Part shown: positions 8,407 through 15,699 of the stretch, piece by piece
Layout: the number at the start of each line of letters is the position of its first letter
How positions within the stretch are numbered: position 1 is the stretch's first letter
NCBI RefSeq assembly: GCF_007988965.1
Contig: NZ_BJVD01000006.1
Location: forward strand, 62,001 to 126,000
Direction of reading: 5' to 3'
Source of the DNA: Rummeliibacillus stabekisii
GTDB taxonomy: Bacteria > Bacillota > Bacilli > Bacillales_A > Planococcaceae
Length of the DNA: 64,000 nt
Notes under the pieces: generated by a model
What the model was told of the DNA's origin: nothing
The model's database searches: none
The model's input: the letters and a program-made list of their open reading frames with translations, nothing else
Made by a program: the position numbers and the translations under genes

Positions 8407-8440
8407 AAAGAGCCATGGTTTTTGCACATGGCTCTTTAAC
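8407..8440 (+). terminator. Rho-independent terminator
   Basis: AAAGAGCCATG (8407-8417) pairs perfectly with CATGGCTCTTT (8427-8437). Confidence 0.8.
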
Positions 8441-8466
8441 TAAAATAATAAAGGAGACCAAATTTG

Positions 8467-9051
8467 ATGAGAACAAATAATTTTCCATTAATAGAAACGG
8501 ATAGATTGATCTTAAGAGAGGTTAGCAAGGATGATGCGGATGATCTGTTAATATATTTATCTGATAAGGAAGTAATGAAGTATATGGGGCTAGAGCCATT
8601 TAATTCTGTTGAGGATGCATTAGATGAAATTGCGTGGTATAAGTCAATATTTGAAAAGGGAACAGGAATGAGATGGGGAATTTCGTTAAAAGGGCAGGAT
8701 AAGATAATCGGTAGTTGCGGTTTTCTAAATAGGGCTACACAGCATTACCGTGCTGAAATCGGATATGAATTAAGTAAAGAACACTGGGGAAAAGGAATAG
8801 CAAGTGAGGCTATAGAAGCGGTTATTAATTATGGATTTAAAGAGTTAAATTTACATAGAATAGAAGCATTAATTGAACCACTTAATTTACCTTCTCAAAA
8901 AGTTTTGGAAAGAAAGGGGTTTATAAGAGAAGGACTTCTGAGGGGCTACGAGTTTACTTGCGGGAAATTCGATGATGTTTATATGTATTCATTGCTGAAC
9001 CAGGATTTTAAAAGAAAAGAGGAAATAGGTAATCACTCTACTTCTGTTTAA
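8467..9051 (+). CDS. GNAT N-acetyltransferase, RimJ/RimL family
   Basis: 194 residues from ATG 8467, with AAAGGAGA upstream. The classic RimJ/L opening ETDRLILREV, the strand AEIGYELSKEHWGKGIASEA (motif A) and the NLPSQKVLERKGF region are all present. This group acetylates ribosomal proteins, or detoxifies amines and peptide antibiotics. The exact target is not predictable. It is similar in design to the product at 14067-14597 but clearly divergent. Confidence 0.88.
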   Translation: MRTNNFPLIETDRLILREVSKDDADDLLIYLSDKEVMKYMGLEPFNSVEDALDEIAWYKSIFEKGTGMRWGISLKGQDKIIGSCGFLNRATQHYRAEIGYELSKEHWGKGIASEAIEAVINYGFKELNLHRIEALIEPLNLPSQKVLERKGFIREGLLRGYEFTCGKFDDVYMYSLLNQDFKRKEEIGNHSTSV

Positions 9052-9134
9052 GTTCTCATTTTTTAAAGGAAAAGTTTAGATTGGCTCATTTTTAGCGATT
9101 TATCACATTGTAGGTCAAAGCTAGGAGGGATTGA

Positions 9135-9695
9135 ATGGATATTGGAAATGAATATCTGAAAGTTATTAAAGAGAGATTTAAAAGAGTAAAAGATTTAGCA
9201 GATAAAACGATAAGTCAATTATCTGAAGAAGACCTTCACTGGAAAGTAAACGAATCTTCCAATAGTATTGCCATAATAGTTAAACATGTAAGTGGAAATA
9301 TGATATCTAGATGGTCCGATTTTTTAACGTCAGATGGTGAAAAACCTAACAGAAATCGTGATCAAGAATTTACTGATGACATTTCGTGTAAACAAGAAAT
9401 GATCTTAATTTGGGAAAAAGGATGGGATACCCTACTAAATACATTAAAAGAATTAGAGAGCCCAGATTTATTAAAAAATATAATCATTCGCGGAGAAAAA
9501 CACACTGTGTTAGCAGCAATTGAGAGACAAATGGCTCATTATTCTTATCATGTGGGACAGATTGTTTATATTGGTAAACAAATAAAAAGTGAAAATTGGA
9601 AAACTCTAAGCATCCCGGTAGGTAAATCAGAAGATTTTCTTCAGCAGATGCTAAATAAACATCAGCCTTTAAAAACAGAAGAGCATAGACAGTGA
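9135..9695 (+). CDS. DinB-fold protein, DUF1572 type
   Basis: 186 residues forming a predicted four-helix bundle. The three-histidine metal site of the DinB/YfiT superfamily is visible: His51 in IVKHVSGN, then His135 and His139 in AHYSYHVGQ. DUF1572 members in Bacillales are often annotated as putative thiol-dependent or stress proteins, with no fixed function. AGGAGG at 9122 precedes ATG 9135. It is a single-gene unit followed by a terminator. Confidence 0.8.
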   Translation: MDIGNEYLKVIKERFKRVKDLADKTISQLSEEDLHWKVNESSNSIAIIVKHVSGNMISRWSDFLTSDGEKPNRNRDQEFTDDISCKQEMILIWEKGWDTLLNTLKELESPDLLKNIIIRGEKHTVLAAIERQMAHYSYHVGQIVYIGKQIKSENWKTLSIPVGKSEDFLQQMLNKHQPLKTEEHRQ

Positions 9696-9702
9696 ATTAT
9701 TA

Positions 9703-9733
9703 AAAGAGAGTAGCCTAAAGCAGCTCTCTTTGT
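9703..9733 (+). terminator. Rho-independent terminator
   Basis: AAAGAGAG (9703-9710) pairs with CTCTCTTT (9724-9731). Confidence 0.7.
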
Positions 9734-9820
9734 TCCTAGTTGACATCATATTCCACCTTCATTATAGTTAGTCACGTTATTGAGAGAGTTGTCACTACAG
9801 GGGAGAAAGTTGAGAGCAAA

Positions 9821-9845
9821 ATAAAAAAGACAGGTTTACCTGTCT
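9821..9845 (-). terminator. Terminator of the leftward membrane-peptide gene
   Basis: AGACAGGT/ACCTGTCT hairpin at 9828-9845. On the reverse strand it is followed by a run of six Ts, and it overlaps the stop codon of the gene at 9844. Confidence 0.75.
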
Positions 9846-10023
9846 AATCATTTTTCTTATCAATCTTGTTAATAATAACACGCAGTAAATCATTCTTTTC
9901 TTGTTGAACTTTAAGTAATTTAACTAAAAACCAAATAATAAATGCAACTGGAATTAAGTAAAAAATGATTGGTAGGATAAAAATAAATAAGTTGAACACA
10001 GCTACTCCAGTTCCCATCCCCAT
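9844..10023 (-). CDS. Small single-span membrane protein
   Basis: 59 residues from ATG 10023, chosen because AAGGGGGG lies 6 bases upstream; the in-frame ATG at 10047 lacks a site. Residues about 8-37 form one long hydrophobic helix (FNLFIFILPIIFYLIP). A short basic and acidic cytoplasmic tail follows (KVQQEKNDLLRVI). Small membrane proteins of this layout are common in Bacillales, with unknown roles. Confidence 0.6.
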   Translation of the reverse strand: MGMGTGVAVFNLFIFILPIIFYLIPVAFIIWFLVKLLKVQQEKNDLLRVIINKIDKKND

Positions 10024-10056
10024 TAAAAACCCCCCTTTTTTTCTCATACTATATCC

Positions 10057-11046
10057 TTAGCTCGTTAAGAATACTTTTCCTCTAGATATTTTAGTAGTCT
10101 CAACAATATCAATAGCCTTTTGTACATCTAATAAGTCAAATGTAGAATCTACCTCCATCAAACGCAATTTATTTTCAGCTAATAATGATATTAAAAGTTT
10201 AAAAGTATCTTGCCACTTATCTACTGATACATCTTTATTCCAATTTCTCAAATGAAATAAATTTGCATTCACTTTTGCTTTTTTTACAATATCTGCCCAG
10301 TTTACCTGTTCACCTGATAAAAGACCAATGGTAATGAAATCTCCATTAGGACGTACACTAAAAGCTAGGTCGTTTCCCGATGAACCTCCTATAGAATCTA
10401 TAGCAGCATCAGCCCCCAGTCCGTTTGTTAATTCCATAACTGTTCCATATAGGGGAACCTTAGAAGTATCTATTACATAAGAGGCACCGAGACGAAGTAA
10501 CTCATCTGTATATTTATTGTTTCGAGTTACTGCAATCAACCGAAAACCTAAAATCTTTGATAATTGAGCAAAAATATGACCAATTGCTGAACCACAAGCA
10601 TTAACCAATAAAACATCATGTGGTTTTAATTTTAAAGCCTCTGTACAAACCAACCATGCAGTAATGGGATTAATGTACATTTGTGAGGCAGTAAAATCAT
10701 CTATGAAATGAGGTATAGGGACGGCAAATTCCGATGACGTCTTTACAAACTCTTGCCATGTACCTTCCCCGCGTAAAGGTAGCACACGTTTACCAATGAG
10801 ATTGGTAGAAACTAAAGAGCCTACCTCTTCTACAATGCCCACTCCTTCATAGCCTGGAATATTAGGTAAAGATATACGGTGAGAATATGACCCTCTAATT
10901 GGTATTAAGTCAGAAGGATTGATAGGCCGGGCTAACATTCGAACAAGGACTTCATGATCCTTGGGTGGTTCGATATTTTTAGACTCAACTTTTAATACAT
11001 TTTTAGGACTACCAAAATCATAGAATTTAATACATTTTCCTTCCAA
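10057..11046 (-). CDS. Medium-chain dehydrogenase/reductase (quinone or 2-enoyl reductase type, YogA-like)
   Basis: 329 residues, full length for the zinc-free MDR branch. The N-terminal GroES-like domain has PINPSDL (about 41-47) and NIPGYEGVGIVEEVG. The Rossmann domain begins near 145 with VLLVNACGSAIGHIFAQL, a glycine-rich NADP loop. Zinc-binding cysteines are absent, which fits enoyl/quinone reductases rather than alcohol dehydrogenases. The likely reaction is NADPH-dependent reduction of a conjugated double bond. It is transcribed leftward and shares its end with the small membrane gene. Confidence 0.8.
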   Translation of the reverse strand: MEGKCIKFYDFGSPKNVLKVESKNIEPPKDHEVLVRMLARPINPSDLIPIRGSYSHRISLPNIPGYEGVGIVEEVGSLVSTNLIGKRVLPLRGEGTWQEFVKTSSEFAVPIPHFIDDFTASQMYINPITAWLVCTEALKLKPHDVLLVNACGSAIGHIFAQLSKILGFRLIAVTRNNKYTDELLRLGASYVIDTSKVPLYGTVMELTNGLGADAAIDSIGGSSGNDLAFSVRPNGDFITIGLLSGEQVNWADIVKKAKVNANLFHLRNWNKDVSVDKWQDTFKLLISLLAENKLRLMEVDSTFDLLDVQKAIDIVETTKISRGKVFLTS

Positions 11047-11226
11047 TATTAATGTCTCCTTGAGATAAATTAGTTTTGTTTAATTATATCATTGTAAAAA
11101 TAGTCTGTTGTCATAAAAAATTATTCCACAAAATGAAGATTGTGGGGTTTATTTTTTGTTTGATTGGGTAAATACCCATTAGGTACTTTTTAAATCATTA
11201 TTTTTATAGAACTGTAGGAGGGGCGA

Positions 11227-11334
11227 ATGGAAAATCATATTGAACAACTTAAGATGGAATTTCAGGCACTAAGTGTAGATTTGAATAATTTAAAACGAGA
11301 AATCTATGAGGTACTTGAAAGTTTTAATACATAA
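11227..11334 (+). CDS. Small 35-residue helical protein
   Basis: ATG 11227 is preceded by AGGAGGGG at near-ideal spacing. The product is a 35-residue heptad-like sequence (IEQLKMEFQALSVDLNNLKR). No homologue is recognised. A terminator-like hairpin follows at 11394. The strong ribosome binding site and regular amphipathic pattern argue for a real small protein. Confidence 0.5.
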   Translation: MENHIEQLKMEFQALSVDLNNLKREIYEVLESFNT

Positions 11335-11393
11335 CAGTCCATGTTTTCTACCTATTTTTTACTTAGTATATTCAGTAGAAAATATTATCTTTT

Positions 11394-11422
11394 AAAGGAG
11401 CTTATTTAGCTCTTTTTCTTTT
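11394..11422 (+). terminator. Terminator-like hairpin
   Basis: AAAGGAGC (11394-11401) pairs with GCTCTTTT (11409-11416) with one bulge, then T-rich sequence. Confidence 0.5.
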
Positions 11423-11613
11423 TGCTTTTTTCTTTATTTTTTGTGTTTATGTATGGTCTAGGATTCACCTATTCATTGCTATATAAATTCTCAGTTGAAA
11501 AAATAAATACGATGATAAAGGTAATTATTTCTTTCTGTCGAATCTATAACAAAGCTTTATAAATGAAACTGAAGAGGAGATGGACTAAATAATTATCGAG
11601 AGGAATTTACACT

Positions 11614-11865
11614 TTGAAACTTTTACCATGGAAACAGTATGACACTTGGTCATGGAGGGAATTTACATTACTTCTTTTGCTCGAATTTTTATTTGTAATA
11701 GTAGTTGTTAAATATGGAATTCAATCACTTTATCAATTGTTGTTTAGCAATACATTATACTCAGGAACATTGACAGGTTTGACGATTGCCATTGTACTTT
11801 TAACGGGATTAACAAAAGCATCATCGTTAAGGTTTTTAAATACTTTTAAAAGGGGCAAATTATGA
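11614..11865 (+). pseudogene. Truncated CPBP-type intramembrane protease N-terminus (probable fragment)
   Basis: 83 residues from TTG 11614 with GAGAGGAA upstream. The opening LPWKQYDTWSWREF followed by LLLLLEFLFVIVVV, and a second helix near 50-66, resemble the start of Bacillales CPBP (Abi/CAAX) membrane proteases. The catalytic EExxxR and HxxxB helices are entirely missing. The last 15 residues (FLNTFKRGKL) are unlike the family. It overlaps the next gene by ATGA, so it may still be translated as a leader. The family assignment rests on my recollection of the N-terminal pattern. Confidence 0.4.
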
Positions 11866-12374
11866 GCAAATGTGAAAAAGAAATACTATTGAAAGAGTTT
11901 GGTAGCTGGCTTGATTTTGTGAAACAAATTGATGAATCTATCTGGGATAAACCCCTGGGTGAAGGTAAATGGGCAGTCTGTGATGTAGTTAGCCATATCT
12001 TACTTTGGGATAAATACTTTTATGAAGAAGCTATTAAACCAATTGCTGAAGAAAAGCCAGTAACGGTTGAACACCTAGATTTTGATCTCTTTAATCAAGA
12101 GGCACGTGAGTTTGCTAAAACAAAAACCAACCAAGAGTTGGCCAAGCTAGCAAAAGAATATCGTAAATGTATTATAAACTCTATTCAGGAACAACCGGCA
12201 GAAAAGTTTACAAGGCAGAATAAAGATGCTCAAGGAAATAATTTCGTTATCAAAAACTACTTAAAAGATTTTATTTGGCACGATCAACATCATATGAAGC
12301 AAATAGCTGAGATAGGAAAGAAAAGGAAAGAAAAGCAGGATAGGTTTATAACCTTTAAAGGTATTATTTCATAA
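11862..12374 (+). CDS. DinB/YfiT-fold protein (possible metal-dependent hydrolase or transferase)
   Basis: 170 residues. His45 in VVSHILLWD and the cluster WHDQHHMKQ (His140, His143, His144) form the three-histidine site of the DinB superfamily. WAVCDVVSHI.WD.Y is typical of the DfsB/ClbS and DUF1706-like branches. It starts at ATG 11862, overlapping the preceding frame by four bases. Function is unknown; some relatives act in thiol transfer or toxin protection. A GC-rich terminator follows. Confidence 0.75.
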   Translation: MSKCEKEILLKEFGSWLDFVKQIDESIWDKPLGEGKWAVCDVVSHILLWDKYFYEEAIKPIAEEKPVTVEHLDFDLFNQEAREFAKTKTNQELAKLAKEYRKCIINSIQEQPAEKFTRQNKDAQGNNFVIKNYLKDFIWHDQHHMKQIAEIGKKRKEKQDRFITFKGIIS

Positions 12375-12379
12375 TTAAA

Positions 12380-12417
12380 GCTCCTTCCCATATTTGGGGA
12401 GGAGCGAAGTTTTTCTT
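12380..12417 (+). terminator. Rho-independent terminator
   Basis: GCTCCTTCCC (12380-12389) pairs with GGGGAGGAGC (12396-12405), followed by a T-rich run. Confidence 0.8.
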
Positions 12418-12490
12418 TCGCTTAGTATTTTTATTAGCATCCGTTAAATATCATTGTCCTTAATCAACAATTATTAAACTTGAAGCGCTT

Positions 12491-13114
12491 CTAATGATTT
12501 GGACGAGTAAATAGCAACTTTGCACCGAATCCGATTAAAACGATACCTGTTATTTTATCAATCGTACTCTGAACTTTAGTAGACATGAGCCATTGCCTTA
12601 TATAACCTAATAAGAAAACTATTGCAGTAAACCATAGGATTGATAAAAGTGCGTAACCACAGCCCATAATTATAAATTGGAGGCTTGTATTGAGACCTGG
12701 TGATACAAATTGAGGTAAGAATGTTAAAAAGAAAATAGCAACCTTAGGGTTTAATGTATTAGAGATTAAACCTTGTTTAAAGGCAGATTTTTTTTGAGGA
12801 ATCACATTCGTTACACTTTCGGAAGCATTTCCTTTTTTCTTTTTAATAAACGATGTTGCTCCTAGGTAAATCAAATAAAAAGCCCCTAGAAATTTAATAA
12901 TCTCGAATGTAATTGCTGATTTCATTAAAATAATAGAAAGTCCAAAAGCGGCAGCCAAGGTATGGATTATTGAACCACTCGTTAAACCAAGAGCCATCTT
13001 TAGTCCATCATTCTTTCCGGTACTGATTGTTCTTTTTGTGATTAATGCAAAGTCTACACCTGGAGACATAACAATAAAGATCGTTAGTAGTAAATATCCG
13101 AGAAAGTCGTTCAT
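12491..13114 (-). CDS. LysE/RhtB family amino-acid exporter
   Basis: 207 residues with six predicted membrane helices. The N-terminal family signature is visible as SPGVDFALITKRTISTGKNDGL, where the PG.(N/D) motif and following glycine-rich loop are diagnostic. NTLNPKVAIFFLTFLPQF in the middle is the second conserved block. These proteins export lysine, homoserine, threonine or related metabolites by proton exchange. The substrate is not predictable. It is a single-gene unit read leftward. Confidence 0.9.
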   Translation of the reverse strand: MNDFLGYLLLTIFIVMSPGVDFALITKRTISTGKNDGLKMALGLTSGSIIHTLAAAFGLSIILMKSAITFEIIKFLGAFYLIYLGATSFIKKKKGNASESVTNVIPQKKSAFKQGLISNTLNPKVAIFFLTFLPQFVSPGLNTSLQFIIMGCGYALLSILWFTAIVFLLGYIRQWLMSTKVQSTIDKITGIVLIGFGAKLLFTRPNH

Positions 13115-13245
13115 ACTTGATCTCCCATTGAAAAGTAATAGTTTATACTAACGTATTTATATTCTTATTTCAACCAGTCTAGGGAAAAATAAGACAAGAT
13201 TAATGACATGTTATTTTAAGAATGGTGTAATTTTAGTATGAAAAA

Positions 13246-13479
13246 CTAGTAGGAAGATTTTAAATGTAAAAGGTAAACAAAAATGGATGAAAAAGACCAG
13301 AGAACAGTAAATGTTAGCTGGACTTTTTGGTTGAAATTATTTCGATGTTTCACTATGCTTTTTTTCTTCTCAGTCCTTGCAAATAACCAATAAATAATAG
13401 CAACTATACCGATTAGTGCCAAGGCAAGCCCTACAAGCATCGCCATTGCTAAAATAAATCCAATATCCCCAAAATTCAT
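13246..13479 (-). CDS. Small membrane protein of unknown function
   Basis: 77 residues. A first helix spans about 8-33 (ILAMAMLVGLALALIGIVAIIYWLF), a basic loop follows (RTEKKKSIVKHR), and a second hydrophobic stretch lies near the C-terminus. AGGAG precedes the start on the reverse strand. The first half resembles DUF4083-type small Bacillales membrane proteins. The C-terminal half looks unrelated and may have been altered by a frameshift. No function is proposed. Confidence 0.45.
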   Translation of the reverse strand: MNFGDIGFILAMAMLVGLALALIGIVAIIYWLFARTEKKKSIVKHRNNFNQKVQLTFTVLWSFSSIFVYLLHLKSSY

Positions 13480-13652
13480 TTTAAGTCTCCTTTTTATAGG
13501 TAGTATTAGTTTTGTATCTCATCATTATTACTGTTCATTAATGGCAAGATTCCCCTTTAGCAAGCGGATGTTTTTGGGCGAGCTGACTCAATTAAAGAAA
13601 AGTCATGCGTATAGTCTATTGGTTAGTACGAATAGATGTTGTATAAACATTC

Positions 13653-13944
13653 GATATTAAAGAATTAGAACCATTTAATGATGCTATTTCGAAGGAAATA
13701 GAATCAACATTAGATGTAAAGCTGCCATCTACATATGTAGAATTAATAAGAAATAAAAACAGTGGAACTTCAGCTTTTAATACAGACTTTAAATGGAATT
13801 GCTATAGATGATGGAATTGGTGAAAATAATTATTTACTTAAAGAATGGGAACTACCGAAAGGACTAATTCTATTAGGCGTTGATGGTCACTCTTGGGTAG
13901 CTTTAGATTATCGTAATTATGATGGTGATAACCCGCCCGGTTGA
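13653..13944 (+). pseudogene. Frameshifted SMI1/KNR4 family immunity gene
   Basis: One frame from about 13653 reads DIKELEPFNDAISKEIESTL then LPSTYVELIRNKNSG. A second frame from about 13762 continues as DDGIGENNYLLKEWELPKG, LILLGVDGHSWVALDYR. Together these give the SMI1/KNR4 pattern (LP..Y.EL, the EW.LP, GDGH.W.ALDYR), but split by a frameshift near 13750-13790. The frame then stops after DNPPG, so the C-terminus is also lost. SMI1 proteins are common toxin immunity proteins. There is no start codon with a ribosome binding site. Confidence 0.7.
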
Positions 13945-14066
13945 AGTCTTCATCGTCATCCTCATATTCATCATTGTCTTCCAAAGGTTCTGGCTCTTTG
14001 TATTCCGAAAAGCCTTATGAGTGCATGTTAAAAGCCTACAGTTCAATCTATGTAGGCTTGAAAAAG

Positions 14067-14597
14067 TTAATCTGTAACTAATTTTGAATATAGGCTTAAA
14101 TCAATAAATTTCCCATTTGATTTTTCACACTTTCTCATTGTTCCTTCAAATGTAAAGTTCAATTTTCGTAAGACTTTTATAGAGTTAATATTTTCTGGTT
14201 CTACCTTTGCTTCTATCCTGTTTATATTTAATGAATTAAATGCGTACTCTATTAAAGAAGAAATGGCTTCAGGTGCGTACCCTTTGCCCCAATATGCTTT
14301 ACTAATATCGTAACCGATTTCTACTTTTGCGTTTTCAAAATCAATAGAATTATAACCACATGATCCGATAATTTGATTTGATTCCAATTCAATTATTGAA
14401 TAACGAATAGCTCTCTTTTCTTGAGATAGCTTATCAAGTAAATTAATCATTTCTTTCGCTTGGCTTATATTATTGAAACTATTGATATTCATAAACTTCG
14501 TCACTTCTGGATCTGACCAAATTTTAAATAAGCTTTCTGAATCTGAAGTTGTCATTTTCCTTAAAAATAATCTTTCTGTGTATAGTTCTTTAATCAA
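14067..14597 (-). CDS. GNAT N-acetyltransferase, RimJ/RimL family
   Basis: 176 residues from TTG 14597. This start is chosen because GGAGGT lies 8 bases upstream and the protein then begins LIKELYTERLFLRKM, the normal start of RimJ/L enzymes. An in-frame ATG at 14711 would add 38 residues of non-family sequence. Motif A is KVEIGYDISKAYWGKGYAPEA, and NINSIKVLRKLNF is the conserved C-terminal block. It probably acetylates a protein N-terminus, amine or antibiotic. It is read leftward and has no operon partner. Confidence 0.85.
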   Translation of the reverse strand: MIKELYTERLFLRKMTTSDSESLFKIWSDPEVTKFMNINSFNNISQAKEMINLLDKLSQEKRAIRYSIIELESNQIIGSCGYNSIDFENAKVEIGYDISKAYWGKGYAPEAISSLIEYAFNSLNINRIEAKVEPENINSIKVLRKLNFTFEGTMRKCEKSNGKFIDLSLYSKLVTD

Positions 14598-14748
14598 TAT
14601 TTTTACCTCCGATTTTATTTTATTATGGGGGAAAGATATTGATATCTGCGCATAGTTCAGTCCCTTCTTTGTAATATCAATTTTATTGTAATAGTTCACA
14701 TATATTGACACAAGTATGTTTAAGATATAATCACCAAGAGGTTTAGAG

Positions 14749-15180
14749 TTATTTATAATTTGCGGGATTATCGATTAAGTGAGAGGGATAAAAATTAGAA
14801 GAAACACAAAAAGAGCAGAAAAGAGAATCAAAAGGATGATATCGAGAGCCGAAATTCAATAATAAATTAATGATTATATCTGCATTTAGTTGAGCAGTGT
14901 GTTGTTCTAAATAGAGTTTCGAATCAACGTGATACCTTTTAAGAAAAATTCCCTCAGCTTTTGTAAAACTTCCAAATACTTGTTCTTCTCTTTTGGCTCC
15001 TCTTTTTCGGACTATCTCAAAGTCAGTTTCTACAAAAGCCTTAAAATCAAATAGTTTATACAAATCTTTTTAAAATAAGAAAGTTCCATCAATAATAAAA
15101 ATAGTATCAGTATTTGCTGTTTTTATTTCTGAGTTCACATATTCATCCGTTGCCAAATCTAAAGAATTAAGAATGGTGAT
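14749..15180 (-). pseudogene. Degenerate uridine-kinase-like P-loop protein
   Basis: Read leftward from about 15180, one frame gives SLDLATDEYVN, then TIFIIDGTFLF, an in-frame TAA at about 15075, and KDLYKLFDFKAFVETDFEIV, RKRGAKRE, FLKRYHVDSKLYLEQH, NADIIINL. The DG.FL, the VETDFE...R..R and the KRYHPGQ-like/Y....P..ADI order are those of the C-terminal half of the uridine kinase family. The Walker A half is absent and the stop interrupts the frame, so the gene is broken twice. The final 30 residues look foreign. Confidence 0.6.
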
Positions 15181-15216
15181 GCTTATCAAGTCTTGATGCA
15201 ATTAGAAAGCAAAATA

Positions 15217-15285
15217 AAACAGGCTTGAGGGTACTCAAACGTGCGATAAGATAGGCGGTGATGACGGTTATTATCCGTCCAACAA
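15217..15285. repeat. Copy 2 of a dispersed intergenic hairpin-containing repeat
   Basis: Contains the inverted arms TTGAG/CTCAA and CGTG.GATAAGATAGGCGGTGATGAC followed by a CCGTCC tail. It corresponds in order to 5594-5672. On the reverse strand the hairpin is followed by TGTTTTATTTTG, so it could act as a terminator. Confidence 0.35.
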
Positions 15286-15369
15286 TATTATATTCAACTT
15301 AATTTCAAAATAACCGAACTCAAATTGGGATTCATTTTACAAAAAACATTAGAACGAAGAAGGAGTAAT

Positions 15370-15544
15370 ATGGTCAAAAAATTCAAACTGACATGACTGT
15401 AGAAATTGATTTACATGATAATGCTGTTATGTTGTTGCTGGAGGCTGAATTATACAAGTAGATCCACCGCCAAGTGATTATGGCAAGCAGGAGATTAGTT
15501 GGCATAATGGTGAGCCGACGCATTCGGAAATTAATTATCGGTAG
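15370..15544 (+). pseudogene. Phage XtrA-like small gene, frameshifted
   Basis: Pieces in different frames read IQTDMTVEIDLHDNAVM and IIQVDPPPSDYGKQEISW followed by HNGEPTHSEINYR and TAG 15542-15544. Joined, the layout (QTDM..(E/Q)IDL, then PP.....K.I..H.G) resembles the PBSX XtrA small proteins. That family call is from memory. At least one frameshift near 15425-15455 breaks it. A related segment lies at 63500-63690. Confidence 0.4.
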
Positions 15545-15559
15545 ATATTCTAATAAATT

Positions 15560-15599
15560 AAAAGGGAGTTTAGTCAAAGACGCCAGTAACTCCCTTTTT
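15560..15599. terminator. Bidirectional terminator downstream of the decayed ger operon
   Basis: AAAAGGGAGTT (15560-15570) pairs with AACTCCCTTTTT (15588-15599). A similar GGGAGTT/AACTCCC hairpin follows the intact operon at 48798 and the third operon at 63715. Confidence 0.75.
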
Positions 15600-15603
15600 A
15601 TAT

Positions 15604-15699
15604 TTATTTAATACTTATACGACAACGATTTTCACATTTAAAGTAGCTAACAACTGCTAAACAATAAGAAACTAACAAGGAAAAAGAACTATTTTACAT
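15604..15699 (-). pseudogene. gerAC deletion scar
   Basis: Immediately after gerAB, the reverse strand from ATG (15699-15697) reads AAAATAGTTCTTTTTCCTTG and onward, which aligns base by base with the lipoprotein-signal start of the intact gerAC at 47704. About 55 bases later it jumps to GTGAAAATCGT.. followed by AGTATTAAATAA (15615-15604), matching the VKIVRSGSIR end of gerAC. About 1 kb of the gene between these points is missing. No lipobox cysteine remains. This operon therefore lacks its C subunit. Confidence 0.7.

Noticed and set aside
13950-14040. An acidic reverse-strand stretch (EPEPLEDNDEYEDDDEDF) after the SMI1 relic.
   Set aside because: It is too short and has no start or clear frame continuation. 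It may be debris of an acidic protein tail.
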